Assembly (NCBI GenBank): GCA_016871615.1
Contig: VHCX01000011.1
Span: forward strand, 1 to 64,000
Reading direction: 5' to 3'
Origin: Verrucomicrobiota bacterium
GTDB lineage: Bacteria; Verrucomicrobiota; Verrucomicrobiia; Limisphaerales; UBA9464
DNA length: 64,000 nt
Of this stretch, positions 57,132 through 64,000 are shown one piece after another. The stretch's first letter is position 1. Each line of letters opens with the position of its first letter. The position numbers were made by a program, and so were the translations under genes. The notes below the pieces were generated by a model. It did not search any database. It had not been told where the DNA came from and saw nothing but the letters and a program-made list of their open reading frames with translations.

Positions 57132-57188
57132 GGCCGATCGGTGGTCGGGACGGCTCGGAAGGCCGAAAGGCCCGGGGCAAAAAACCAG

Positions 57189-57217
57189 TTCCCAGCCGGT
57201 GCGGGCTTTCCTAGTGT
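57189..57217 (+). promoter_or_regulatory. Possible promoter of fba
   Basis: TTCCCA at 57189-57194 is followed after 17 bases by TAGTGT at 57212-57217, about 50 bases before the fba ATG. The -10 hexamer is identical to the one proposed for tig. Confidence 0.25.
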
Positions 57218-57266
57218 ACCGGCCCTGCCTTCCTGCAAAGGCCGGCAGGAACCCATCCATAGACCT

Positions 57267-58232
57267 ATGCCACTGACCCACACCCGCGACCTGTTCTCGA
57301 AGGCCCTGAAGGGCAAGTACGCCCTTGGCGCCTTCAATGTGAACAACATGGAGCTGCTCCAGGCCATCATCGAGGCCTGCGAGGAAGAGAAGGCTCCGGT
57401 GATGCTCCAGATCTCCAAGGGAGCCCGCGACTACGCCCATCCGGTGTACCTGAAGGGCCTGATCGACTCCGCGGTCAAGCTGTCCACCATCCCCATCGCG
57501 GTCCACCTCGACCACGGCGACAGCTTCGAGCTGTGCAAGCAGTGCATCGACGAGGGCTTCACCAGCGTGATGATCGACGCCTCGCACGATCCGTTCGAGA
57601 AGAATGTCGAGATCTGCGCTAAGGTCGTCGAGTACGCCCACCGGCACAACTGCGTGGTCGAGGGTGAACTCGGCATGCTCGTGGGCGCCCAGCACGACGA
57701 CGGTGAGGAGGGCGGCAGCTACTCCAAGGGCGGGGCCTACACCCACCCGGAAGAGGCCGTCCAGTTCGTCAAGCAGTCCGGCGTCGACTCGCTCGCCGTC
57801 GCCATCGGCAACAGCCATGGGGCCTACAAGTTCAAGGGCGAGCAGCACCTCGACCTTGAGCGCCTCAAGGCCATCAAGAAGGCCCTGCTCGACGCCGGCA
57901 TGGGCGACTATCCCCTGGTGCTCCACGGAGCCTCCTCGGTGCCCAAGGAACTGGCCCAGAAGATCAACAAGTACGGCGGCGACCTCGGCGAGGAGACCGC
58001 CGGCGTGCCCGAGGCCGACATCGAAGTGGCCCGCCGCGTGGGGTGCACCAAGGTGAACATCGACACCGACCTGCGGCTGGCCATGACGGCCGCGATCCGC
58101 GAGGTGCTGGTCAGCAAGCCCAAGGAGTTCGACCCCCGCAAGTACCTCGGGCCCGCCCGCAAGGCGGTCAAGGAGCTCGTGCGCCACAAGCTGCGCAATG
58201 TGCTGTGCTGCGCCGGCCACGCCTTCGACTGA
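57267..58232 (+). CDS. fba: Class II fructose-bisphosphate aldolase
   Basis: Predicted 321-residue zinc-dependent aldolase that cleaves fructose 1,6-bisphosphate in glycolysis and makes it in gluconeogenesis. The catalytic/metal residues appear in AVHLDHGDSFE (Asp82, His83), VEGELGMLVGAQHDD, AIGNSHGAYKFKG and VLHGASSVP, and the phosphate loop in KVNIDTDLRLAMTAAIRE. The length is that of the class IIB enzymes (with tagatose-bisphosphate aldolase as alternative). The ATG at 57267 is the usual start (MPLTHTRDLFSKAL). No Shine-Dalgarno sequence is seen. A strong hairpin follows at 58299. Confidence 0.95.
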   Translation: MPLTHTRDLFSKALKGKYALGAFNVNNMELLQAIIEACEEEKAPVMLQISKGARDYAHPVYLKGLIDSAVKLSTIPIAVHLDHGDSFELCKQCIDEGFTSVMIDASHDPFEKNVEICAKVVEYAHRHNCVVEGELGMLVGAQHDDGEEGGSYSKGGAYTHPEEAVQFVKQSGVDSLAVAIGNSHGAYKFKGEQHLDLERLKAIKKALLDAGMGDYPLVLHGASSVPKELAQKINKYGGDLGEETAGVPEADIEVARRVGCTKVNIDTDLRLAMTAAIREVLVSKPKEFDPRKYLGPARKAVKELVRHKLRNVLCCAGHAFD

Positions 58233-58298
58233 GCCTGTCCTTCGCGCCGGTGTCCCGAAACGGGTCCCGGCGGCCCATCCTCCGTCGGGCGTTGCAGC

Positions 58299-58325
58299 GG
58301 CCCCTGGATCCCAAGTCCAGGGGCC
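58299..58325. terminator. Strong hairpin between fba and the convergent cytochrome gene
   Basis: GGCCCCTGGA (58299-58308) and TCCAGGGGCC (58316-58325) form a perfect ten-pair stem with a seven-base loop. It lies between convergent gene ends, so it can serve both, although no U-run follows. Confidence 0.55.
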
Positions 58326-58386
58326 GTCTGCGTTCGGCACGGGGCCATCCAGGGGCCGACCGGACCGGCGGGGGGGCGGGGCAGGG

Positions 58387-59250
58387 TCACCGGGGAAGCG
58401 ACTCCAGGAAGGCGACCAGATCGCTGAGTTCCTGGAGGGTCAGCGTCTCGTTGTAGTCACCCATCCGCGACTGCCGGCCCTTGGCGACGAGGTCGCGTTG
58501 GAACCCGGGCTCGATGCGGTGCGACGGGTTGATGATCGAGTTCACCGGATCGATCCGGCTGGGCCGGCGTTGCTCGCCGCCGAGCACCACCGGCACGGCG
58601 GGTTGCGCATACGGGGCCTCGAACTCCTTCTCGTACCCCTTCACCACGTGGCAGCCCTGGCACCACATCCGGTTGAAGGCCGCCCGCCCCCGGTCGGCCT
58701 TGCCTTCCGGCAGGCGCAGCGTCCAGGTGGAACCGCTGTCGGTTGCCAGGATGGTGGGCCGGGAGCCGGGTGCCCGAACCTGATCGGCCGACCAGGCCGG
58801 GGATCCCACCGCGTCCCGTAGCACCAGCGACCGTTCGCCGACGCTGATGGCCCGGGCGATCACGACCGAGGCGCCGCCCATGGGGATCTTCGACCCCTCC
58901 ACGGCCACGGGGTCACGCGGTTGCAATTGCAGCTCCTGCCGTTCCAGGAACCAGCGGGGCCCGAGGTGCACGACGACCTTGTCCGCCCCCGACTGGACGA
59001 TGGCCTGAAGGCCCGGGGACGCGCCGCCGCCCGGGCGGAAGGACTCCAGCCGGACGACCCACCCGCGCAAGGTCACCAGCGAGTTGGTGTCGAACTGACG
59101 GACGTAGGGTGAGGTGGCCGACCAGCCGCCGGTGCCGGGCCAGCGGAACCGGTCCTGTGCCAGACCGGTCAGGGAGGCGGTTGCCAGGGCGAGGAGGAGC
59201 CCGAGGCCGAGACTGGGCCGTGGGCGGGGAAGGAATCGGGAGGTCTTCAT
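58387..59250 (-). CDS. Exported monoheme cytochrome c protein
   Basis: Predicted 287-residue exported protein with a signal peptide ending near GLA-QD (about 31). About 55-155 form a beta domain (LVTLRGWVVRLESFRPG, KVVVHLGPRWFLERQELQLQ, DPVAVEGSKIPMGG) of OB-fold style. A class I cytochrome c follows with MWCQGCHVVKGYEK, INPSHRIEPGF and QSRMGDYNETLTLQELSDLV, where Met is the likely sixth ligand. The ATG at 59250 gives a normal signal. It is divergent from pheA. It is presumably a periplasmic electron carrier; its partner is unknown. Confidence 0.82.
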   Translation of the reverse strand: MKTSRFLPRPRPSLGLGLLLALATASLTGLAQDRFRWPGTGGWSATSPYVRQFDTNSLVTLRGWVVRLESFRPGGGASPGLQAIVQSGADKVVVHLGPRWFLERQELQLQPRDPVAVEGSKIPMGGASVVIARAISVGERSLVLRDAVGSPAWSADQVRAPGSRPTILATDSGSTWTLRLPEGKADRGRAAFNRMWCQGCHVVKGYEKEFEAPYAQPAVPVVLGGEQRRPSRIDPVNSIINPSHRIEPGFQRDLVAKGRQSRMGDYNETLTLQELSDLVAFLESLPR

Positions 59251-59450
59251 GGTGGGGTTGGTTGCGGGCCCGTCGGGGCCGTGGGCGACCGATGGCTCCC
59301 GGGAATCGGCCAACCACACCTCCCTTGGCCTTCACGGCCCGCCCGTTGCCGTCCCGGGCGGGAAAATCCCCACTGGACGATCCCCGCCGCCGCCGACCCT
59401 CAAAAAACCTCCTTCGCGCCGCCGGCCCGATGCGGCATCGTCATCGGGCC

Positions 59451-60512
59451 ATGTCGCTCCAGGAACACCGCCAGGCCATCGACGCGTTGGACTCCGAGAT
59501 CGTGCGCCTGCTCAACGAGCGCACCCGCCATGTGCTGGAGATCGGGGCCATCAAGACCCGGCAGGGTCAGGAGATCTACGCGCCGCACCGCGAGCGGGCC
59601 GTCTTCCAGAAGGTCTTCCGGCACAACCAGGGCCCGATCACCCATGACGGCCTGCGCGCCATCTACCGCGAGATCATGTCCTGCGCGCTGTCGCTGGAGC
59701 GCAGCCTGACCATCGCCTACCTCGGGCCCGAGGCGACCTTCACGCACCAGGCCGCCCTGCGTCGCTTCGGCGCCTCGCTGGCCTACGCGCCGCAGCGGAC
59801 CATTTCCGACGTCTTCAACGAGGTGTCGCGCCAGAAGGCCGACTACGGTGTGGTGCCCGTCGAGAACTCCACGGAGGGCGTGGTCACCCACACCTTGGAC
59901 ATGTTCGTGGACAGCGACCTGAAGATCGTCTCGCAGATCGTGCTGAAGATTTCCCACTGCCTCGCCGCCAAGGGGCGCCGTGAAGACATCCGCAAGCTCT
60001 ACGTCCACCCGCAGACGCTGGCGCAGTGCCGGGGGTGGATCCAGCGCCACCTGCCCCAGGCCGAACTGGTCGAGACCAGCTCCAACGCCCGGTCGGCGGA
60101 GCTGGCCGCCCAGGAGAAGCATGCGGCGGCGATCACCGGCGAGCTGGCCGGGGACCGCTACCAGGTTCCCGTCCTCGAGCGCGACATCCATGACAACTCC
60201 GCCAACGCCACGCGTTTCCTAGTGCTGGGTCGGCAATGCGGCCCGAGTTCGGGGGCCGACCGCACCAGCCTGATGTTCAGCCTGCGCGACGAGGCCGGGG
60301 CGTTGCATCGGGCCCTGGCGCCGTTCCGCCGCTTCCGCATCAACATGACCAAGATCGAGTCGCGCCCCTCCAAGCGGAAGGCCTGGGAGTACTTCTTCTT
60401 CGCCGACATCGACGGCCACGCCGAGGACGCCAAGGTCGCCAAGGCCATCGAGATGCTGGGCCACCATTGCAGCTTCGTGAAGATCCTCGGCTCGTATCCG
60501 AACGGCGAATAG
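59451..60512 (+). CDS. pheA: Bifunctional chorismate mutase / prephenate dehydratase
   Basis: Predicted 353-residue enzyme for the last steps to phenylpyruvate in phenylalanine synthesis. The AroQ-type chorismate mutase domain covers about 1-85 (HRQAIDALDSEIVRLLNERT). The prephenate dehydratase domain covers about 88-265 (IAYLGPEATFTHQAALRRFG, PVENSTEGVVTHTLDMFVDS, NSANATRFLVLG, with the catalytic Thr-Arg-Phe). A C-terminal ACT domain (TSLMFSLRDEAGALHRALAP, KIESRPSKRKAWEYFFFADI) gives phenylalanine feedback control. The ATG at 59451 matches the family start. The stop is TAG. Confidence 0.96.
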   Translation: MSLQEHRQAIDALDSEIVRLLNERTRHVLEIGAIKTRQGQEIYAPHRERAVFQKVFRHNQGPITHDGLRAIYREIMSCALSLERSLTIAYLGPEATFTHQAALRRFGASLAYAPQRTISDVFNEVSRQKADYGVVPVENSTEGVVTHTLDMFVDSDLKIVSQIVLKISHCLAAKGRREDIRKLYVHPQTLAQCRGWIQRHLPQAELVETSSNARSAELAAQEKHAAAITGELAGDRYQVPVLERDIHDNSANATRFLVLGRQCGPSSGADRTSLMFSLRDEAGALHRALAPFRRFRINMTKIESRPSKRKAWEYFFFADIDGHAEDAKVAKAIEMLGHHCSFVKILGSYPNGE

Positions 60513-60592
60513 CGCCTCCCGGGCCAAGTCCGTCCTTTTGTCGGGCACCCGATCCGTGGCAATTCGACGGGGTGGAAACGTTGCCCAACGGA

Positions 60593-61795
60593 ATGCCGGT
60601 GGCCGGACAGCGGCTGCACCTCGAGATCACCGACCTCGCCTTCGGCGGAGAAGGGGTCGCCCGGGTCGACGACTTCGTCGTCTTCATCCCCTTCACGGCG
60701 CCGGGAGACGTGGTCGAGGCCAAGGTCACGGAGGTGAAGAAGAGCTTCGGCCGGGCCGAACTGGTGAAGATCCTCAAGCCCTCGCCCGAGCGGGTGGAGC
60801 CGAAGTGCACCTACTTCGGCGAATGCGGCGGCTGCCAGTACCAGCACCTCGACTACGCCGCGCAGCTCCGCTGGAAGCATCGGCAGATCGGTGAGCTCTT
60901 CCGGCGGGTCGGCGGATTCGATCCGTCGGTGGTCCAGCCGGTGATCCCGTGCCCGAACCCGTACCACTACCGCAACCGGATCCTCGTCCGCAGCCAGTGG
61001 AACAAGCCCGCCCAGAAGCTGAACCTGGGCTTCATGCGGACCGACTGCGGCCTGGTCTGCGACATCGAATCGTGCGCCATCGCCGAGCCGGTCCTCAACG
61101 AGGCCATCACCCGGTGGCGGCGCAATCCTCCCCCCAAGGGCGGCATCAAGACGGTCCTCCGCATGGAAGCGCCCGGCTGGGAGGTCCCGGAGCATTCCTT
61201 CTTCCAGAACAATTTCCTGCTGCTGCCAGAGCTGGTGCGGGTGGTGAAGGATCGCCTGCGCAGCCATGGAGCCCGGCACCTGGTGGACGCCTATTGCGGG
61301 GTGGGATTCTTCAGCATCGAGGCCGCCGACGCGGTGGAGAGCTTCGTGGGCGTCGAGTTGGACGTTCCGGCCATCCGGGCGGCCCGCCGGAACCAGGAGT
61401 CCCGGGGCATCCGGAACGGGTCGTATGTGTCCGGGGACACCGACCACATGCTCCCGAGCCTGCTGGCCCGCTGGGACCCGGCCCGCACGGCCGTGCTGCT
61501 CGACCCGCCCCGCGTCGGGTGCCGCCCCCCGAGCCTCGAGGTGCTGCGCCAGACCGGCCCCGGGCAGATCCTCTACGTCTCCTGTCATCCCGCGACCTTG
61601 GCCCGCGACCTGAAGATCCTCTGCGCCGGCGGTCGCTACCGGCTGGAGACGGTCCTGCCGCTCGATATGTTCCCCCAGACCCAGCATGTGGAATGCGTGG
61701 CCGACCTGCGCCTGGCCGGACCCCTTCACGATGCGGGAGCGACGGGCCCGACGCCGGGCCAAACGGTCCTGTCCCCGTCCCCGACGATCGGCTAG
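60593..61795 (+). CDS. TrmA/RlmD-family RNA (uracil-C5) methyltransferase
   Basis: Predicted 400-residue methyltransferase for 5-methyluridine in 23S rRNA or tRNA. An N-terminal TRAM domain covers about 8-60. A [4Fe-4S] cluster is suggested by Cys72, Cys78 and Cys81 (KCTYFGECGGCQYQH) and a later Cys in DIESCAIAEP. The SAM-binding motif is VDAYCGVGFFSIEAA; the catalytic block is LLDPPRVG, then Cys331 in LYVSCHPATLARDL and the general base in QTQHVECVADL. The ATG at 60593 is chosen, but GTG at 60572 or TTG at 60581 would add up to seven residues. The stop is TAG. The next methyltransferase gene starts 11 bases later. Confidence 0.9.
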   Translation: MPVAGQRLHLEITDLAFGGEGVARVDDFVVFIPFTAPGDVVEAKVTEVKKSFGRAELVKILKPSPERVEPKCTYFGECGGCQYQHLDYAAQLRWKHRQIGELFRRVGGFDPSVVQPVIPCPNPYHYRNRILVRSQWNKPAQKLNLGFMRTDCGLVCDIESCAIAEPVLNEAITRWRRNPPPKGGIKTVLRMEAPGWEVPEHSFFQNNFLLLPELVRVVKDRLRSHGARHLVDAYCGVGFFSIEAADAVESFVGVELDVPAIRAARRNQESRGIRNGSYVSGDTDHMLPSLLARWDPARTAVLLDPPRVGCRPPSLEVLRQTGPGQILYVSCHPATLARDLKILCAGGRYRLETVLPLDMFPQTQHVECVADLRLAGPLHDAGATGPTPGQTVLSPSPTIG

Positions 61796-61806
61796 AGCTT
61801 GCGGCG

Positions 61807-63051
61807 ATGAGTTCCAAGACGGTGGACGATTTCCTGGACCGCGTGCGTCAGAGCGCCGCCGACGGGACGATGGTCCGGTTGAATCTCGGCGCCTCCATCC
61901 AGCCCGACGGCATCCGCAACGTGTTCATCCGGCCGGTCCGCCTGAAGGACGCCGCGATGCTTTCCTTCGTGTACCGGCACCCGACGCGCGATGTGACCAA
62001 GAACTTCGCGCAGGACGAGGCCGTGGACCTGTTGCGCGACCTGCTGGGCCAGCAGTTCCTCAACGCCTTCCTGTCGACCACCACCGGGACGGCCCAGCTC
62101 ACCTTCCGCAAGGGACGGCCCACCCGGATGCTCCTGGGCAAGCCCGAGGTGACCAAGGCGCCGGACCTGTCCCATGACCGGGCCAAGGAGCGGCCGGTGC
62201 CCGGGACCTCGGGCTGGCTGCGCGAGCTGGGAGTCACCGCGGCCGACGGCTCGGTCAAGGCCGGCATGGAATCGAAGTTCCGGCAGATCAACCGGTTCGT
62301 GGAAGTGCTGCAACCGCTGCTGGTCGCGGCCCAACTGGACCCCGCGGCCCCGCTGCACCTGGTCGACATGGGGTGCGGCAAGGCCTACCTGACCTTCGCG
62401 GCCTACGAGCACCTCTGCCGCACCCGGAGCGGTCCGGTCACGGCGACGGGGGTCGAGGTCCGGCCCGATCTCGTGTCGCAAGGCCGATCCACCGCGGGGC
62501 GATGCGGATTCGACCGCCTCAAGTTCGAGGCCGGGGACATCGCCTCGAGCCCGCTCGGGTCCGCTTCGGTGGTCGTGGCCCTTCACGCCTGCGACACGGC
62601 CACCGACGAGGCCCTGGCCAAGGGGGTCCGGGCCGGGGCCGCGCTGCTGCTGGTCTCGCCCTGCTGCCACCGCGAGGTGCGTCCGCAGTTGTCGGTGCCC
62701 GAGCCCCTGGCCGGTCCGCTGCGCCACGGCATCTTCCGCGAGCGGCACGCCGAGTTCGCCACCGATGCGTTGCGCGCCCTGCTGCTGGAGTGGGCCGGTT
62801 ACGAGACGCGGGTCTTCGAGTTCATCTCCACCGAGCACACCGGCAAGAACCTGATGATCGCCGCCGTCCGCCGGAAATCCCCGGTCGACACCGAGGCCCG
62901 CGCCCGGGCCGTCGCCGAGTTCGCCCGATTCCACGGCATCGTCCGGCAGCGCCTGGCCGAGCGGTTGGGCTTCGACCTGGTGCCTGCCGCGCCGGAGGCA
63001 AACGGCCAGTATGCGGTCCAGAATCCGGCCCGGAATCCGGGCACGCCATGA
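61807..63051 (+). CDS. SAM-dependent methyltransferase (PF13679-like)
   Basis: Predicted 414-residue protein. The N-terminal 170 residues have no recognised domain (RNVFIRPVRLKDAAMLSFVY, GTAQLTFRKGRPTR). The C-terminal Rossmann methyltransferase contains VDMGCGKAYLTFAAYEHL near 187, VVVALHACDTATDEALAKG near 260 and LVSPCCHREVRPQL, the pattern of the PF13679 methyltransferase family (as in eukaryotic GSTCD). The substrate is probably RNA, given its neighbours. Its TGA overlaps the ATG of the Rsm22-like gene in ATGA, so both are coupled and probably act together. Confidence 0.82.
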   Translation: MSSKTVDDFLDRVRQSAADGTMVRLNLGASIQPDGIRNVFIRPVRLKDAAMLSFVYRHPTRDVTKNFAQDEAVDLLRDLLGQQFLNAFLSTTTGTAQLTFRKGRPTRMLLGKPEVTKAPDLSHDRAKERPVPGTSGWLRELGVTAADGSVKAGMESKFRQINRFVEVLQPLLVAAQLDPAAPLHLVDMGCGKAYLTFAAYEHLCRTRSGPVTATGVEVRPDLVSQGRSTAGRCGFDRLKFEAGDIASSPLGSASVVVALHACDTATDEALAKGVRAGAALLLVSPCCHREVRPQLSVPEPLAGPLRHGIFRERHAEFATDALRALLLEWAGYETRVFEFISTEHTGKNLMIAAVRRKSPVDTEARARAVAEFARFHGIVRQRLAERLGFDLVPAAPEANGQYAVQNPARNPGTP

Positions 63052-64000
63052 CGTGGGACGAGGTGGACTGGGCCTCCCTGGACCGGCTGAGGGCCTTGTT
63101 CCTGCGCTCCGAGCCGGTGCGGGAACCCTACTGGCGCAGCCTGTCGGACCTCGCCAGCTACGACTTCACCTACGCCCAGCGCATCGCCTGGAAGTGGGGG
63201 GCCGCCTTGTCCGAGTTGCTGCGCCTGGGTTGGGCCCCTCCTGCGGGTCCACTGCTCGACTGGGGTTGCGGCAGCGGCGTGGCCTCGCGCTGCGTGGTCG
63301 ATGCCTTCGGTCCGGCGAATTTCGCGGAAGTGCGATTGCATGACCGGTCCGTCCCGGCCATGCAATTCGCCTCGGGCCGGACCCGGACCCGGTTCCCGGG
63401 TCTTCGCGCCGAGGCCGATCCTCTCGGCCAGGGGCCCTGCACCACGCTGGTGATCAGCCACGTGCTCAACGAGTTGCACCGCGACGACCTGCCGCGCCTG
63501 ATGGAGGCCCTGCGGGCGGCCCAATGCGTCCTGTGGCTCGAGCCCGGCACGCATGCCTGCAGTCGTGGCCTCATCACCCTGCGGGAACAGCTTCGCGGGC
63601 AGTTCCACATCGTCGCACCATGTCCGCATCGCCAGGCGTGCGGGCTCCAGGCGGCCGGCAGGGAATCCGACTGGTGCCACTTCTTCGCCAAGGCTCCGAC
63701 CGAGGCCTTCACGGACGGGGAGTGGGTCCAGTTCGGACGTCGCGCCGGCATCGACCTGCGCAGCCTGCCCTACAGTTGGCTGGTGCTCGACCGTCGCCCG
63801 GTGGCCGAGTGGTCCGCCGACCGGGCCCGGGTGATCGGTCTGCCCCAGTCCTTCAAGCCCTACACCCGCCTCGACGCCTGCCATTCCGGCGGGCCCGACG
63901 GGCCAGCCGCCGTGGATCGCCTGGAGATCCCCAAGCGGGCCGACCCGGAATGGCATAGACGCCTCCGGGAATCCCCGCCCCCTCCGGAGATACCGCGGCC
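63048..64000 (+). CDS. Rsm22/METTL17-like ribosomal methyltransferase, C-terminus cut off by window
   Basis: The frame starts at ATG 63048, overlapping the previous stop, and stays open for 317 codons to the window end. The first 150 residues contain SYDFTYAQRIAWKWGAALSE and the SAM motif LLDWGCGSGVASRCVVDAFG. The Rsm22 signature follows: CPHRQAC, then SDWCHFF and LPYSWLVLDRRPV. Cysteines 192, 198, 210 and 278 have spacing like the four that hold a [4Fe-4S] cluster in the mitochondrial homologue METTL17. Rsm22 proteins aid small-subunit assembly; true methylation is not proven. The coupled methyltransferase and the TrmA-like gene upstream suggest one rRNA-processing operon. Confidence 0.85.
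   Translation, partial: MTWDEVDWASLDRLRALFLRSEPVREPYWRSLSDLASYDFTYAQRIAWKWGAALSELLRLGWAPPAGPLLDWGCGSGVASRCVVDAFGPANFAEVRLHDRSVPAMQFASGRTRTRFPGLRAEADPLGQGPCTTLVISHVLNELHRDDLPRLMEALRAAQCVLWLEPGTHACSRGLITLREQLRGQFHIVAPCPHRQACGLQAAGRESDWCHFFAKAPTEAFTDGEWVQFGRRAGIDLRSLPYSWLVLDRRPVAEWSADRARVIGLPQSFKPYTRLDACHSGGPDGPAAVDRLEIPKRADPEWHRRLRESPPPPEIPR

Overview
The window is very GC-rich and densely coded, and it looks like a chromosomal segment of a Verrucomicrobiota (PVC superphylum) bacterium. The evidence is the mix of families: four stand-alone pseudopilin-like genes with the N-terminal helix [20 protein letters not shown], a PSD1 (DUF1549/DUF1553) plus DUF1501 gene pair, a DUF1080 protein, a large propeller/HEAT/cytochrome c protein, a Tat-exported Gfo/Idh/MocA protein and a CotH/lamin-tail protein. 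Several genes (ffh, fba, the 57-residue membrane protein) have no clear Shine-Dalgarno sequence. Genus cannot be told from the sequence alone. No rRNA, tRNA, CRISPR array, transposase or phage gene was recognised.

Layout. 1-7.3 kb (minus strand): start of an APC-type permease, altronate dehydratase, a 1483-residue CotH/lamin-tail protein and a pseudopilin. 7.4-14.1 kb: ffh, tmk overlapping an exported DUF1573-cytochrome c protein, a phospholipase D/cardiolipin synthase, htpX, a previously easy-to-miss 57-residue membrane protein and a DHH phosphoesterase. 14.1-20.3 kb: propeller/HEAT/cytochrome c protein, pseudopilin, small lipoprotein, Gfo/Idh/MocA protein. 20.4-27.2 kb: trigger factor, GalU-like nucleotidyltransferase, GT4 glycosyltransferase, hotdog thioesterase, DUF192 lipoprotein, NAD synthetase. 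27.3-31.6 kb: ECF sigma factor translationally coupled to a membrane anti-sigma-like/VWA fusion, TPR protein, Nudix hydrolase. 31.7-38.4 kb: membrane spermidine-synthase-like protein, then livH-livM-livG-livF without a binding protein. 38.4-43.1 kb: sugar dehydrogenase/cytochrome, pseudopilin, sugar epimerase. 43.2-46.5 kb: a leftward histidine kinase/HD-GYP response regulator pair, each broken by one in-frame TAG. 46.6-51.5 kb: anti-sigma-like membrane protein, helical-repeat exported protein, M50 protease, cysteine desulfurase, DUF1080 protein. 51.8-58.2 kb: PSD1, DUF1501, pseudopilin, fructose-bisphosphate aldolase. 58.4-64 kb: cytochrome c protein, pheA, and three consecutive methyltransferase genes (TrmA/RlmD-like, a PF13679-like enzyme, and an Rsm22-like gene running off the window).

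How it fits together. Housekeeping genes (protein targeting and folding, dTMP, NAD, phenylalanine, glycolysis, rRNA modification) are interleaved with exported carbohydrate and redox proteins typical of polysaccharide-degrading PVC bacteria. Regulation is represented by the sigma/anti-sigma-VWA pair and the interrupted two-component pair. The most unusual points are the two in-frame amber codons in adjacent signalling genes, the VWA protein with a lost metal-binding motif fused to an anti-sigma-like module, and the methyltransferase cluster ending in an Rsm22/METTL17-type protein whose four candidate Fe-S cysteines are visible.
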